Below the pieces are notes generated by a model. It worked only from the letters and a program-made list of their open reading frames with translations, was not told the origin of the DNA and did no database searches. A DNA stretch of 64,000 nucleotides from Polynucleobacter sp. IMCC 30228 (GTDB lineage Bacteria > Pseudomonadota > Gammaproteobacteria > Burkholderiales > Burkholderiaceae): NCBI RefSeq assembly GCF_021395205.1, contig NZ_JAJVCS010000001.1, positions 682,001 through 746,000 on the forward strand, read 5' to 3'. The stretch's first letter is position 1. Each line of letters opens with the position of its first letter. The translations under genes and the position numbers were made by a program. Of this stretch, positions 8,915 to 19,794 are shown one piece after another.

Positions 8915-9262
8915 ATGAGCCGATTAATTAAAACTCCCCAACCCCTCAACCCACTCCTACCAGGTAGTGGTGATACCGCGCTTTTGGAGAAGCAGGCCGA
9001 GAAAGTCAAGGTTCCGGCTTTGTATAAAGTTTTACTTTTAAACGACGATTACACCCCCATGGAATTTGTGGTGATGGTCATTCAAGAGTATTTTAATAAG
9101 GATCATGAAACCGCCACACGCATCATGTTACAAGTTCATTTAGTTGGTAAAGGCGTTTGCGGAATATTTACGCGCGATGTTGCAGCCACTAAAGTTCATC
9201 AAGTTACCGAGAGCTCCCGCGAAGCGGGGCACCCTTTGCAGTGCACTATGGAGGAAGCATGA
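8915..9262 (+). CDS. clpS: ATP-dependent Clp protease adaptor ClpS
   Basis: ClpS delivers N-end-rule substrates to ClpAP. The core [12 protein letters not shown] forms the substrate pocket with its conserved N-D-D and M; the later [17 protein letters not shown] segment is also family-typical. I choose the ATG at 8915 (115 residues) because a -10 hexamer ends 7 bases upstream; the ATG at 8906 and GTG at 8897 are in frame. Its stop overlaps the clpA start (ATGA, 9259-9262). Confidence 0.93.
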   Translation: MSRLIKTPQPLNPLLPGSGDTALLEKQAEKVKVPALYKVLLLNDDYTPMEFVVMVIQEYFNKDHETATRIMLQVHLVGKGVCGIFTRDVAATKVHQVTESSREAGHPLQCTMEEA

Positions 9263-11568
9263 TTGCCCAGGAATTAGAAGTGAGTTTACATATGGCTTTT
9301 GTTGATGCACGCGCTGCTCGACATGAGTTCATTACCGTTGAACATCTTCTTTCGGCCTTACTCGATAATGCCACCGCCGTGGAGGTATTGAAGGCTTGTT
9401 CGGTGAATATTGCCGAGTTACGTGCCCAGTTAAAAAATTTCATTAATGACAATACGCCAGTGGTTCCAGGAACTGAAGAAGTCGACACCCAACCTACCTT
9501 AGGTTTTCAGCGGGTGATTCAGCGCGCCATCATGCACGTTCAATCTACTTCAAATGGCAAAAAAGAAGTGACTGGTGCGAATGTGTTGGTCGCTATTTTT
9601 GGTGAAAAAGATTCACACGGCGTTTATTTCTTGCAACAGCAAGGCGTTACCCGTTTAGACGTGGTGAACTTTATTAGTCATGGTATTCGTAAGGATCAAG
9701 CCGAGCCCGTTAAAGCCGCAGATCCAACTCAAGACAACGAAGAAGCAGCAGCAAGTGGCAAAGAAAGCCCCTTAGATCAATTTACCCAAAATTTAAATGC
9801 CTTAGCGCGTCAAGGCAAGATCGATCCTTTAATCGGGCGTGATGGCGAGGTAGAGCGGGTCATCCAAGTACTGTGTCGGCGCCGTAAAAATAATCCTTTA
9901 TTGGTAGGTGAGGCTGGCGTAGGTAAAACAGCAATTGCTGAGGGCTTAGCCTGGAGAATTACCCGTAATGAAGTGCCTGATATTTTGGCAAATTCGACCG
10001 TTTATTCTTTAGACATGGGAGCCTTGCTAGCCGGTACTAAATACCGTGGTGACTTTGAGCAAAGATTAAAAGGCGTCTTAAAGGCGCTAAAAGATAACCC
10101 GCACGGCATCCTCTTTATTGATGAGATCCATACATTAATTGGCGCAGGTGCGGCTTCGGGAGGCACGCTTGACGCTAGTAATTTACTCAAGCCAGCGCTG
10201 TCGAATGGTCAATTAAAGTGTATTGGCGCTACAACCTTTACTGAGTACCGTGGCATTTTTGAAAAGGATGCGGCGCTCTCACGACGTTTTCAAAAAGTGG
10301 ATGTCGTAGAGCCATCGGTAGACCAAACAGTACAAATTTTGCGTGGCCTAAAATCGCGTTTTGAAGAGCACCATGGAGTTAAATATGCTTCAGCTGCATT
10401 GGTAGCGGCCGCTGAGCTTTCATCGCGTTATATTAATGATCGGCATTTACCTGACAAGGCGATTGATGTGATCGATGAGGCGGGCGCAGCCCAGCGCATT
10501 TTGCCTAAATCTAAACAGAAAAAAACCATCGGTCGTCCTGAGATTGAAGAAATCGTCGCGAAGATCGCTCGCATACCTGCCCAGTCGGTAACTGTGGATG
10601 ACCGAAGTAAATTACAAACGCTTGATCGCGATATCAAGAGTGTCGTTTTTGGGCAAGACCCTGCGATCGAAGCCTTGGCCAGTGCCATCAAAATGACGCG
10701 CGCTGGTCTCGGTAAAGTCGACCGGCCGATTGGTTCATTCTTATTTTCTGGGCCTACAGGCGTTGGTAAAACAGAAGTGGCGAAGCAGTTGGCTTACATT
10801 ATGGGCATTGAGCTTTTACGCTTTGATATGTCGGAGTATATGGAGCGTCATGCAGTAAGTCGCCTAATTGGCGCCCCTCCGGGTTATGTTGGTTTTGATC
10901 AAGGTGGTCTGTTAACTGAGGCTGTGAGCAAGAAACCCCATTGTGTTTTATTGCTGGATGAAGTTGAAAAGGCGCATCCCGATATTTTCAATATTCTTTT
11001 GCAGGTCATGGATCACGGCACCTTAACTGATAACAATGGGCGCAAGGCTGATTTTCGTAATGTCATCATCATCATGACGACGAATGCAGGCGCTGAAGCG
11101 ATGCAGAAATCGACTATTGGCTTTACTAATGCACGTGAGTCGGGCGATGAAATGGCTGACATTAAGAAATTCTTTACCCCTGAGTTTCGTAATCGTTTAG
11201 ATGCCATTGTTTCGTTTAAAGCCTTAGACGAAACCATCATCATGCGGGTGGTTGATAAATTCTTAATGCAGCTTGAGGAGCAATTGCATGAGAAGAAAGT
11301 CGATGCTACCTTTAGCGATGCTTTACGGGCTCATTTAGCAAAGCATGGTTTTGATCCTTTGATGGGTGCGCGGCCAATGCAACGCATTATTCAAGATACG
11401 GTACGCAAAGCTTTAGCTGATGAATTATTGTTTGGGCGCTTAGCGCAAGGCGGTCAAGTAGCAGTTGATATTGACGCTGATGGCAAGGTGCAGTTAACGA
11501 TTGCAGCTACCAACCCTGGTGCTAGTAAGGCTGGCAAATCAAATGCGGAACCGGTTGCAGAAACCTAA
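9259..11568 (+). CDS. clpA: ATP-dependent Clp protease ATP-binding subunit ClpA
   Basis: A AAA+ unfoldase that feeds substrates to ClpP. The 769 residues comprise an N-domain ([10 protein letters not shown] start), a D1 module with Walker A G-E-A-G-V-G-K-T and a D2 module with G-P-T-G-V-G-K-T-E plus the Walker [10 protein letters not shown]. The start at 9259 is preferred over upstream codons because a GGAGGAA-like site precedes it and it overlaps the clpS stop. It is convergent with dut with only 9 bases between them. Confidence 0.97.
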   Translation: MIAQELEVSLHMAFVDARAARHEFITVEHLLSALLDNATAVEVLKACSVNIAELRAQLKNFINDNTPVVPGTEEVDTQPTLGFQRVIQRAIMHVQSTSNGKKEVTGANVLVAIFGEKDSHGVYFLQQQGVTRLDVVNFISHGIRKDQAEPVKAADPTQDNEEAAASGKESPLDQFTQNLNALARQGKIDPLIGRDGEVERVIQVLCRRRKNNPLLVGEAGVGKTAIAEGLAWRITRNEVPDILANSTVYSLDMGALLAGTKYRGDFEQRLKGVLKALKDNPHGILFIDEIHTLIGAGAASGGTLDASNLLKPALSNGQLKCIGATTFTEYRGIFEKDAALSRRFQKVDVVEPSVDQTVQILRGLKSRFEEHHGVKYASAALVAAAELSSRYINDRHLPDKAIDVIDEAGAAQRILPKSKQKKTIGRPEIEEIVAKIARIPAQSVTVDDRSKLQTLDRDIKSVVFGQDPAIEALASAIKMTRAGLGKVDRPIGSFLFSGPTGVGKTEVAKQLAYIMGIELLRFDMSEYMERHAVSRLIGAPPGYVGFDQGGLLTEAVSKKPHCVLLLDEVEKAHPDIFNILLQVMDHGTLTDNNGRKADFRNVIIIMTTNAGAEAMQKSTIGFTNARESGDEMADIKKFFTPEFRNRLDAIVSFKALDETIIMRVVDKFLMQLEEQLHEKKVDATFSDALRAHLAKHGFDPLMGARPMQRIIQDTVRKALADELLFGRLAQGGQVAVDIDADGKVQLTIAATNPGASKAGKSNAEPVAET

Positions 11569-11577
11569 AAGCAAATT

Positions 11578-12027
11578 TTAGCTTCGCCCTGTACTGCCAA
11601 AGCCACCGGCACCGCGGCTGCTTTCAGTGAACTCGTCAACGATATGAATGGTTACCTGCAACACAGGGACGATTACCAGTTGTGCTAATCGCTCCATTGG
11701 CTCAAGCTTGAAGGGAGTTTGACTGCGATTCCAAGTGCTAACCATTAATTGGCCTTGGTAGTCAGAATCAATTAAGCCAACTAAATTACCCAACACGATG
11801 CCGTGTTTATGACCAAGCCCAGAGCGCGGCAAAATTAGTGCAGCATAGCGCGGGTCTTCAATATATATGGCCAGCCCCGTGGGAATCAGCACAGTTTGTC
11901 CGCAAGCAATTTCGAGCGGCTCATCGATACAGGCACGTAAGTCAAGACCAGCACTACCGGGGGTGCCATAACTCGGCATTTGATCCCGCATGCGGACATC
12001 CAGAATTTTGACTTGTAAGGATTGCAT
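11578..12027 (-). CDS. dut: dUTP diphosphatase
   Basis: A 149-residue trimeric dUTPase that hydrolyses dUTP to dUMP, keeping uracil out of DNA. All five motifs are visible: [40 protein letters not shown] and the C-terminal [10 protein letters not shown]. It closes the ribF-ileS-lspA-coaBC-dut run, 19 bases after coaBC. Confidence 0.97.
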   Translation of the reverse strand: MQSLQVKILDVRMRDQMPSYGTPGSAGLDLRACIDEPLEIACGQTVLIPTGLAIYIEDPRYAALILPRSGLGHKHGIVLGNLVGLIDSDYQGQLMVSTWNRSQTPFKLEPMERLAQLVIVPVLQVTIHIVDEFTESSRGAGGFGSTGRS

Positions 12028-12046
12028 AGTGAGATCCCTGTGACGA

Positions 12047-13309
12047 TTATGCTAATTTTTTAGCGACAGCCTGAATCAGCAAACGTGCCAATACTAATTT
12101 AGGTGCACGCGGTAAGCGTTGCATACCCCGCTCATCAATCATCAGGAGTTGATTTAAATCACTGCCAAACGTATCGGGTCCAATATTACCAACCATCAGA
12201 GGAATACCTTTGCGTTGGCGTTTTTCACTAGCATGTTGTTCTAGTTTGGTGGTTTCCGCAGCGAAGCCAACACAATAGGGGCGCGGGTTTTTTTTGGTAC
12301 CTGTTTTATTAGCGTTAGCGAACTGAGCAACAGTTTGCAAAATATCGGGATTCGCCGCAAAGTGAATCTGCGGCATAGATGAAGGTTGACCGCTATCAAG
12401 GTCGCGGGAGTTTGCTTTACTATTGCGCTTAATTTTTTCTTTAGCAGGATTGGGTATAGTCCAGTCGGCGACAGCTGCTACCGAAAAGAACAAATCACAA
12501 TCGAGAGATTGCATGACAGCAGCATGCATTTCTTGACCAGAAGTAACATTGGTTCGGTAAATTTGTCCACCACTCTCAAGTGGGGTGGTGAGAGCGCAGG
12601 GCCCAGCAATAAGATGCACTTGCGCCCCAGCTTCAAGGGCCGCTTGGGCGATAGCGAAACCCATTTTCCCCGAGCTACGGTTGGTCATACCGCGTACTGG
12701 GTCGATGGCCTCAAAGGTCGGGCCAGCTGTAACTAAAACCCGTTTGCCTTGCAATAATTTGGGTTGAAAAAAGGCGCAGACATGCTCAACTATTTCTGCG
12801 GGCTCAAGCATGCGACCTACACCTGTTTCTCCGCAGGCTTGAATACCACTGGCTGGCCCAAGCAAACCAATGCCATCTTTTAATAAGCGCTGCACACTTC
12901 TTTGGGTCGCCTGATGTTCCCACATTTGTAAATTCATTGCAGGTACCAACAATAATGGGCAGGTGCGGGCTAAGCATAAGGTCGTAACCAAATCATCGGC
13001 GAGTCCCAGAGACAACTTAGCCATCAAATCGGCAGTGGCAGGCGCAATAAGAATGGCATCAGCTGAGCGGGAGAGCTCGATATGGGCCATATTGTTATCG
13101 ATACGGGCATCCCATTGACTGGTAAAAACCGGTAAGCCCGTGAGAGCCTGCATCGTGACCGGAGTAATAAACTGGTGAGCTGCTGCGCTCATCACCACTT
13201 GCACAGTAGCGCCTTCTTGCATTAACAAGCGCGCTAATTCCGCCGACTTATAAGCAGCAATACCCCCCGAAATACCAAGGATGATTTTTTTATTAGTAAG
13301 TGATGGCAT
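12047..13309 (-). CDS. coaBC: Bifunctional phosphopantothenoylcysteine decarboxylase/synthase (Dfp)
   Basis: Two consecutive steps of coenzyme A synthesis. The N-terminal FMN-dependent decarboxylase (CoaC) shows the catalytic His at residue 76 (N-N-M-A-H-I-E-L-S), P-A-M-N at 123-126 and the active Cys159 in A-S-G-I-Q-A-C-G-E. The C-terminal synthase (CoaB) begins around [10 protein letters not shown] and has N-R-S-S-G-K-M-G. A lysine/serine-rich stretch of about 20 residues ([12 protein letters not shown]) in CoaB looks longer than usual. The 6-base gap to lspA indicates cotranscription. Confidence 0.96.
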   Translation of the reverse strand: MPSLTNKKIILGISGGIAAYKSAELARLLMQEGATVQVVMSAAAHQFITPVTMQALTGLPVFTSQWDARIDNNMAHIELSRSADAILIAPATADLMAKLSLGLADDLVTTLCLARTCPLLLVPAMNLQMWEHQATQRSVQRLLKDGIGLLGPASGIQACGETGVGRMLEPAEIVEHVCAFFQPKLLQGKRVLVTAGPTFEAIDPVRGMTNRSSGKMGFAIAQAALEAGAQVHLIAGPCALTTPLESGGQIYRTNVTSGQEMHAAVMQSLDCDLFFSVAAVADWTIPNPAKEKIKRNSKANSRDLDSGQPSSMPQIHFAANPDILQTVAQFANANKTGTKKNPRPYCVGFAAETTKLEQHASEKRQRKGIPLMVGNIGPDTFGSDLNQLLMIDERGMQRLPRAPKLVLARLLIQAVAKKLA

Positions 13310-13315
13310 AAGAAA

Positions 13316-13795
13316 TTAGATTTTAGGCCTAGTGAGCTCACTCCATACAATCAGCACCGCCCCGACTGAAATAGCACTATCTGCCACATTAAAAGCAGGC
13401 CAGTGCCAAGTTTCATAATGTACGTCAATAAAATCGACGACCGCACCATAAAAAATCCGATCGAGCACGTTACCAATCGCTCCGCCTAAAATTAAACTCA
13501 AGGCCCATGATAATTTTTGGTCAGCCGTATTACGACGTAAAAACCATAAGATGACGACTGATGCTGCAATTCCTAAAATCGTAAAAAACCAGCGTTGCCA
13601 ACCACCCGCTTGGGAAAGAAAAGAAAAAGCGGCGCCGGGGTTAAAAATTAAAAACCAATTGAGATAGGCATTGATCGCCACGGGGCTAGCGATGGGGAGA
13701 TAGATTTGTGCCGCCACCTTAGTTACCTGATCCAGAAGCAGGACAGTACTCGCAATGATTAAATAGCGATGAAGTGGATTTAAGAAGGTGCTCAT
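13316..13795 (-). CDS. lspA: Signal peptidase II (lipoprotein signal peptidase)
   Basis: Inner-membrane aspartyl protease that removes lipoprotein signal peptides. The 159 residues contain four hydrophobic helices; the catalytic aspartates are D112 (G-N-V-L-D-R) and D139 (F-N-V-A-D-S), and N52-P-G-A-A-F is the usual conserved loop. Placement just downstream of ileS is conserved in proteobacteria. Confidence 0.97.
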   Translation of the reverse strand: MSTFLNPLHRYLIIASTVLLLDQVTKVAAQIYLPIASPVAINAYLNWFLIFNPGAAFSFLSQAGGWQRWFFTILGIAASVVILWFLRRNTADQKLSWALSLILGGAIGNVLDRIFYGAVVDFIDVHYETWHWPAFNVADSAISVGAVLIVWSELTRPKI

Positions 13796-13813
13796 AAGGG
13801 AGTTTGTCTTGAC

Positions 13814-16705
13814 TTAAGCAAATTGCCGATCTTCGCCGACCCCAAAAAGATTACTGATACAACGGCCACACAATTCCGGATGATTGCTGTCTGCACCAAC
13901 ATCTCTGACATGATGCCAGCAGCGACTACATTTTGGATTTTGGCTAGCTTGGACGAGAATACTTAAGGGTTTAAGGGGATCATTGCTTGGCTCAACGTGG
14001 GCACTTGAAGTAATCATGACAAAACGCAAATCATCACCAAGTGACTGCAATAGACTAAAGTCTGGCTCAGCTATTTGTATTTGAATTTCGGCTTGCAAGG
14101 AAGAACCAATTAAACCGGCGCTCCGTTCTATTTCAATCGCCTTGGTTACTTCCGCACGAATTTCCCGTAAGCGAGCCCATTTAGCGATTAGTGCTTGGCC
14201 GTCGACAATTTCAGGTAAAGGCGTAAATGCTTCCATGAAGATCGAAGCACTAGGCCCCGCTTTACCGTGTGGAAAGGCTTGCCATGCTTCTTCTGTCGTA
14301 AAGGAAAGGAAGGGCGCAAGCCACTTTAATAAATTACGGGTGATATGAAAGAGGGCATTTTGTGCTGCACGACGATCAGGCGAATCGGGCGCCATGGTGT
14401 AAAGACGGTCCTTCAAAATATCGAGATAAAAGCCGCCCAAATCTTCGGAGCAGAAATTGAGCATCCGCGCAACCACGGGTTGAAATTCATAAACTTGGTA
14501 AGACGCTTGAATATCGGCTTGTAAAGCACTCGCTAAGGCCACCGCATAGCGATCAATTTCCAGCCACTCTGACGGGGGTAAGGCATTTTTATCTGGGTCA
14601 AAGTCAGCTAAATTAGCCAATAAAAATCGCAAGGTATTGCGCATGCGTCGATAGCTCTCAACCACGCGTTTGAGAATTTCATCGGAGATGGTCATCTCAC
14701 CTGAGTAATCGGTTGAGGCAACCCATAAGCGAATAATTTCGGCACCTAATTTATCGGCCACTTCTTGGGGCGCAATGACGTTGCCAATCGACTTACTCAT
14801 TTTGCGACCCTGCCCATCGACCGTAAAACCATGGGTTAAGAGGGCCTTATATGGCGGCTTGCCGTCGAGCATAACGCCGGTCAGTAGCGAGGAATGAAAC
14901 CAGCCACGGTGTTGATCAGAGCCCTCTAAATACAAATCGGCTAAGCGTCCTGCAGGGCCACCAAATTGTTCTTTAGCTACAGCGGTAAATAACTGCGCTT
15001 GATGCGAGCCCCGAATCACATGCCAATGGGTAGTGCCAGAGTCAAACCACACATCGAGGGTATCGCGATTTTTTTCATATTGATCAGCATCATCACTTAA
15101 CAGATCGGTAACCGCCATGGTCTGCCAGGCTTCAATTCCCCCTTGTGCAACGCGTTGAGCCACGAGCTCTAATAATTCAGGGGTGCGGGGGTGAGGTTGG
15201 CCCGTTTCTTTATGCACTAAAAAGGCCATTGGGACGCCCCATTGGCGTTGGCGGGATAAAGTCCAATCGGGCCGATTTGCAATCATGCTGTGTAAGCGTT
15301 GCTTACCCCATGCTGGAAAAAATTCGGTATTTTCAATTCCCAGCAAAGCCGCTTCACGCAAACTAAGTGGGTGAGCATTTGTCGCGCCATGCGGTTTTTT
15401 ATCCATGCTGGCAAACCATTGGGAAGTAGCACGATAAATGATGGGGGTTTTATGTCGCCAGCAATGCATGTAGGAATGCGTATAAGCTTGCTGTTTTAAT
15501 AAAGTACCTGCTTGCTCTAAAGCAGCAACAATTTTTGGATTCGCCTTCCAAATAAACTCGCCAGCAAATAGAGGTAACCAAGAGGCATAGACGCCGTTAC
15601 CCATCACGGGATTTAAAATTGCATCATCCGCTAATTGATGCGCTTTGCACGATTTAAAGTCTTCTTCACCATAAGCGGGGGCCGAGTGCACTAGACCTGT
15701 ACCCGTTTCTAAAGTCACGTAATCTGCCGGATAAATCGGCGCTAGACGCCGATAACCATCATCAAGCGTCGCGAGCGGATGCCAGAAAGAAATACCCTCT
15801 AGTGCACTGCCATGGCAAGTACCCAAAATAGTGCCCTCAAGACCATATTCAGTTAAGCATGCGGCGACTCGGTCAGCCGCCAAAATAAGCAGACCTTTGC
15901 TGGTATCAACCAAGGCATAAGTTAATTCAGGATTGACATTGAGCGCTTGATTCGCTGGAATGGTCCAAGGGGTTGTAGTCCAGATTACAGCCATACCGAT
16001 TTTTTTAGGTAGCTCTGGTAAACCAAATACTTTAGCTAATTGGGGTAGCTGCGCATCATCAAAGGGAAAGCCAATATCGACTGCCGGATCTGTTTTATCT
16101 TGGTATTCCACTTCAGCTTCTGCTAAAGCAGAGCCACAGTCAAAACACCAGTTCACTGGCTTTAAGCCGCGATAGACGTAGCCTTTTTGCCAGATTGCTG
16201 CCAAGGCCCGTATTTCATCGGCTTCATTTTGGTAGTCCATGGTCAGGTATGGACTATTCCAATCACCCAATACTCCTAAGCGTTCAAAATCAATTTTTTG
16301 TTTGGTAATTTGCACGTTGGCATATTCGCGCGCTTTAGCTTGTACTTCAGCTACTGGTAAATTTTTACCAAACTTTTTTTCAATTTGAATTTCAATTGGC
16401 ATGCCATGACAATCCCAGCCGGGTACATAGGCCGCATCAAAGCCCATGAGCCAGCGCGACTTAACGATCATATCTTTTAAAATTTTATTTACAGCATGGC
16501 CAATATGGATATCGCCATTAGCGTATGGGGGACCATCATGCAAAATAAATAAAGGCTGCCCAGCATGGGCTTGGCGAATTGCTTCATAGAGTTTATTTTT
16601 TTGCCATTGCGCCACCCACTGCGGTTCACGTTTAGGTAAATCGCCGCGCATCGGAAATGCAGTTTCTAGTAAATTAACAGGGTAGGCAGTAGATTTTTCA
16701 GACAT
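13814..16705 (-). CDS. ileS: Isoleucyl-tRNA synthetase
   Basis: Class I synthetase of 963 residues that charges tRNA-Ile. The HIGH motif is in [10 protein letters not shown] and KMSKS in [10 protein letters not shown]; the editing domain lies between. The C-terminal zinc cysteines are present (C-S-R-C-W-H and C-G-R-C). Its start overlaps the end of ribF by 8 bases, so translation is probably coupled. Confidence 0.98.
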   Translation of the reverse strand: MSEKSTAYPVNLLETAFPMRGDLPKREPQWVAQWQKNKLYEAIRQAHAGQPLFILHDGPPYANGDIHIGHAVNKILKDMIVKSRWLMGFDAAYVPGWDCHGMPIEIQIEKKFGKNLPVAEVQAKAREYANVQITKQKIDFERLGVLGDWNSPYLTMDYQNEADEIRALAAIWQKGYVYRGLKPVNWCFDCGSALAEAEVEYQDKTDPAVDIGFPFDDAQLPQLAKVFGLPELPKKIGMAVIWTTTPWTIPANQALNVNPELTYALVDTSKGLLILAADRVAACLTEYGLEGTILGTCHGSALEGISFWHPLATLDDGYRRLAPIYPADYVTLETGTGLVHSAPAYGEEDFKSCKAHQLADDAILNPVMGNGVYASWLPLFAGEFIWKANPKIVAALEQAGTLLKQQAYTHSYMHCWRHKTPIIYRATSQWFASMDKKPHGATNAHPLSLREAALLGIENTEFFPAWGKQRLHSMIANRPDWTLSRQRQWGVPMAFLVHKETGQPHPRTPELLELVAQRVAQGGIEAWQTMAVTDLLSDDADQYEKNRDTLDVWFDSGTTHWHVIRGSHQAQLFTAVAKEQFGGPAGRLADLYLEGSDQHRGWFHSSLLTGVMLDGKPPYKALLTHGFTVDGQGRKMSKSIGNVIAPQEVADKLGAEIIRLWVASTDYSGEMTISDEILKRVVESYRRMRNTLRFLLANLADFDPDKNALPPSEWLEIDRYAVALASALQADIQASYQVYEFQPVVARMLNFCSEDLGGFYLDILKDRLYTMAPDSPDRRAAQNALFHITRNLLKWLAPFLSFTTEEAWQAFPHGKAGPSASIFMEAFTPLPEIVDGQALIAKWARLREIRAEVTKAIEIERSAGLIGSSLQAEIQIQIAEPDFSLLQSLGDDLRFVMITSSAHVEPSNDPLKPLSILVQASQNPKCSRCWHHVRDVGADSNHPELCGRCISNLFGVGEDRQFA

Positions 16706-17648
16706 AGACTTTTTTCAGAAAATATTGGCGCGCATGAGCTGCATCAGCTTCAATCGCTAATTGCAAGGCGGTTAAATCAGGGTATTTAGCTTCATCACGA
16801 ATTTTTTCAAGGAGCTCTACTTTAACAATACGGCCATAGACATTTTCCTTGAAATCAAATACGTGCGTTTCTAAGAGCACGCGCCCCGCATCTTCCACTG
16901 TTGGGCGAATGCCTAAGCTGGCTACACCAGGCAAGGGCAGTGGCCCTAAGCCATGAACTTGCACGACGAAGATACCGCTGGCCGCAGTTTGGCGCCGATG
17001 TAAATGGTTGGCAACGGCAATGTTCAGGGTTGGAAAACCTAAGGTTCGACCTAACTGTCGTCCGTACAAAACATGCCCAGAAATGCAGTAGGGCCGACCG
17101 AGTAAATTATTCGCCTGCTGTAGATCACCCTGCGCAATTGCCGCCCGCAGGGCTGAACTAGAAATGCGAATCTGCTGGTCAGCAATAGTGGGCATTGCAG
17201 ATACTTCAAACCCATCACGCTCCCCCGCAATTTTGAGGCTTGCAAAATTGCCTGCGCGTTTGGCGCCATAACAAAAATCATCACCAATTAAGATCCAGCG
17301 GGTGCGTAAACGTTCGCTCAGAATATGTTTGACAAATTGATCAGGGGTCAAGGCTGCAAAAGCAGAGTTGAAATGCTCCACCACCACCCGTTCGATGCCA
17401 ATTGCCGCAAATGCTTCTAATTTATCGCGTAAATTTAAAATGCGCGGCGGCGCTTTTGCCGGCGCAAATAATTCTTTGGGATGAGGCTCAAAGGTCATTA
17501 CGCATGAAGTCAGTTGGCGCGCTTTGGCACCTTGTACTAGTTCGCTCAATAAGGCATGATGTCCCCGATGCACGCCATCAAAATTACCAATGGTAAGGGC
17601 GCAAGGGGGACCTGCGGAAAACTGGGTTGAGCCACGGAATACGTTCAC
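16698..17648 (-). CDS. ribF: Bifunctional riboflavin kinase / FAD synthetase
   Basis: Makes FMN from riboflavin and then FAD. The N-terminal nucleotidyltransferase half has [10 protein letters not shown] at 21-30; the C-terminal kinase half has the [10 protein letters not shown] signature near residue 205. Length (316) is standard. The start is GTG at 17648. It leads the ribF-ileS-lspA-coaBC-dut run and is divergent from purN, the two starts being 39 bases apart. Confidence 0.96.
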   Translation of the reverse strand: MNVFRGSTQFSAGPPCALTIGNFDGVHRGHHALLSELVQGAKARQLTSCVMTFEPHPKELFAPAKAPPRILNLRDKLEAFAAIGIERVVVEHFNSAFAALTPDQFVKHILSERLRTRWILIGDDFCYGAKRAGNFASLKIAGERDGFEVSAMPTIADQQIRISSSALRAAIAQGDLQQANNLLGRPYCISGHVLYGRQLGRTLGFPTLNIAVANHLHRRQTAASGIFVVQVHGLGPLPLPGVASLGIRPTVEDAGRVLLETHVFDFKENVYGRIVKVELLEKIRDEAKYPDLTALQLAIEADAAHARQYFLKKVYV

Positions 17649-17672
17649 TAGTCGCTTTCAAGGTAACCTTGA

Positions 17673-17680
17673 ATTATATT
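17673..17680. promoter_or_regulatory. Overlapping divergent -10 elements for ribF and purN
   Basis: The plus strand reads TATATT at 17675-17680, ending 7 bases before the purN ATG at 17688. The minus strand reads a perfect TATAAT at 17678-17673, placed to start transcription near 17666, about 18 bases before the ribF GTG. Neither has a convincing -35 at 16-18 bases. Confidence 0.45.
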
Positions 17681-17687
17681 GGTGCTC

Positions 17688-18326
17688 ATGAAATCAATTG
17701 TTAGCTTAATTTCTGGTCGGGGTTCTAATTTTGAAGCCATTGTCAAAATGGCTCAAAAAGAGGCTTGGCCAGCCCATTTTGCAGGGGTAATTGCCAACCA
17801 TCCGCAAGCCAAAGGCCTTGATTTTGCCCGTGAGGTCGGCATTCCCACTTTTATTATTGATCATCGCGATTTTGTCAGTCGCGAGACTTTTGATGCCGCT
17901 TTAATCGCGAAGATTGAAGAATTAAAGCCAAATTTAGTCGTTTTAGCAGGCTTTATGCGCATTCTTACCGCTGGCTTCATTCATCAGTATGAGGGGCGAT
18001 TAGTGAATATTCACCCCTCTTTATTGCCTCACTTTGCTGGCCTGCATACGCATCAACGGGCGCTTGAGGCAGGTGCTCACAAGCATGGAGCCACAGTCCA
18101 TTTTGTGACCACAGGGGTCGATGAAGGCCCCATTATTTGTCAGGCAGAGTTAACTGTGTTGGCTGGCGAGAATGAGGCTCAGTTAGCGGCTCGGGTTTTG
18201 CGCCTAGAACATCAGATTTATCCGCGGGCCGTAAAATGGTTCATTGATGACCGTTTACGCATAGAAGGTAATAAAGTGAAATTAAGCCCCCCTGAAACCC
18301 AATTTTTTGCCAGCGGCAGTTTGTGA
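17688..18326 (+). CDS. purN: Phosphoribosylglycinamide formyltransferase
   Basis: Transfers the formyl group from 10-formyl-tetrahydrofolate to GAR in purine synthesis. The 212-residue protein shows the N-terminal S-G-R-G-S-N-F-E-A-I loop, the catalytic N-I-H-P-S-L-L-P segment (Asn and His) and the D in V-D-E-G-P-I-I. I use the ATG at 17688; a TTG at 17679 is in frame but would sit inside the -10. The 3' end overlaps the next gene by GTGA (18323-18326). Confidence 0.96.
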   Translation: MKSIVSLISGRGSNFEAIVKMAQKEAWPAHFAGVIANHPQAKGLDFAREVGIPTFIIDHRDFVSRETFDAALIAKIEELKPNLVVLAGFMRILTAGFIHQYEGRLVNIHPSLLPHFAGLHTHQRALEAGAHKHGATVHFVTTGVDEGPIICQAELTVLAGENEAQLAARVLRLEHQIYPRAVKWFIDDRLRIEGNKVKLSPPETQFFASGSL

Positions 18327-19756
18327 AGGCCGGTTGGAATAATGCCGGATCTTATGCGCGCTCTAATCGGGCTAAACGTAAAGATGCTAAGACCGCTGCA
18401 GCACCCGTTGGACAAAAGAATTTTTCGCATGCTAAAGCGCTGCCCCAGCACGCCTTGCATTTAGAACGACTATTACCTGAGCTTCTAAAATTTGCTGAGG
18501 CGGCTGACCGTTTAGTTAGCCGCTATTTTCGCGCTGAACCACGCTTAGGTAATCGCGACCGCGCTTTAATTGCTGAAAGTGCTTTTGCCGTGTTGCGGCG
18601 TAAAAATGAAATGGCGCAATTTGCTGCTAGCGGCAGCGGTTCCTTAGCACGACGTTTGGCTTTATTAGGCATGATGTCAGCGCTTTCTGAAGGCGGCTTA
18701 GGCTCCGCTAATCGCGCTGAAAGTGCCTTAGCCGACTTGGCTTTTGTGCTGCAGCCTGGCGAATATGAATGGCTATTACGTTATGCACAGCTCGATCACG
18801 GCACTCTTGCACCGATGGTGCGCAATAATTTACCCGAGTGGTTGTGGCAGGCTTTTGCTACCTCGCCTGGCATTGAACAGCGTGAAGCTTTAGCCCAAGC
18901 GCTCATGAAACCCGCGCCTTTAGATTTGCGCGCTAATACGATGAAAACCAGCCGTGACAAGCTCATGGAAGAGATGAATGCCTTAGGTGGACGCTACCTA
19001 GCTGAGCCTACCCCATTTGCACCTGAGGGTTTACGGATTAAAGGTAAGCCCGCTTTGCAAAATTCAACTTGGTTTAAAGCAGGGCATTTAGAAGTGCAGG
19101 ATGAGGGCAGCCAATTACTGTGCTATTTACTCGCTCCCAAACGCGGCGAAATGGTGGTTGATTTTTGTGCTGGTGCAGGTGGCAAAACGCTTGCAATTGG
19201 TGCGATCATGCGTTCAACTGGACGACTTTACGCATTTGATACCTCAGCACGGCGACTGGCTAATTTAAAGCCACGGCTAGCGCGTAGCGGTTTATCGAAT
19301 GTGCACCCAGTGTGGATTGATAGTGAAAACGATGCAAAGATTAAGCGCCTAGCCGGCAAAATTGACCGGGTTTTAGTTGATTCGCCCTGCAGTGGTATTG
19401 GCACCTTGCGCCGCAATCCCGATTTAAAATGGCGCCAAAGCTTGGCTGGGGTGGCCGAATTAAATGCGAAGCAAGCCAGCATTTTGGCATCTGCTAGTCG
19501 TTTATTAAAACCAGGGGGGCGTCTTGTATATGGCACCTGCAGCTTATTGCCCGCCGAAAATCAAGCGATTGCCGAAGATTTTTTAGTTAAACACCCTGAA
19601 TTTGAGGTTATTCCAGCCGCCGAAGCCTTAAAAGACCACTTTATAGATGGGGAAAGACCCTTAGGAACCAGTCCTGATAACCCTTGGTGGCAGCTTTGGC
19701 CACATTTACATGGCACCGATGGGTTCTTCGCTGCTGTTTTTAGGCGCAAGGCGTAA
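18323..19756 (+). CDS. RsmB/NOP2-family RNA (cytosine-5) methyltransferase
   Basis: A SAM-dependent m5C RNA methyltransferase of 477 residues related to RsmB. Motif IV D-S-P-C-S-G-I-G-T-L-R-R-N-P-D and motif VI Y-G-T-C-S-L-L-P-A-E-N-Q supply the two catalytic cysteines; the SAM site is around V-D-F-C-A-G-A-G-G-K-T. The N-terminal part is basic and only loosely like the NusB-type domain of E. coli RsmB, so the rRNA position modified is uncertain. The GTG start overlaps the purN stop. Confidence 0.88.
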   Translation: MKAGWNNAGSYARSNRAKRKDAKTAAAPVGQKNFSHAKALPQHALHLERLLPELLKFAEAADRLVSRYFRAEPRLGNRDRALIAESAFAVLRRKNEMAQFAASGSGSLARRLALLGMMSALSEGGLGSANRAESALADLAFVLQPGEYEWLLRYAQLDHGTLAPMVRNNLPEWLWQAFATSPGIEQREALAQALMKPAPLDLRANTMKTSRDKLMEEMNALGGRYLAEPTPFAPEGLRIKGKPALQNSTWFKAGHLEVQDEGSQLLCYLLAPKRGEMVVDFCAGAGGKTLAIGAIMRSTGRLYAFDTSARRLANLKPRLARSGLSNVHPVWIDSENDAKIKRLAGKIDRVLVDSPCSGIGTLRRNPDLKWRQSLAGVAELNAKQASILASASRLLKPGGRLVYGTCSLLPAENQAIAEDFLVKHPEFEVIPAAEALKDHFIDGERPLGTSPDNPWWQLWPHLHGTDGFFAAVFRRKA

Positions 19757-19794
19757 AATAAGGGTAACTACTATATAAACCAAGAGGTAAGCGC

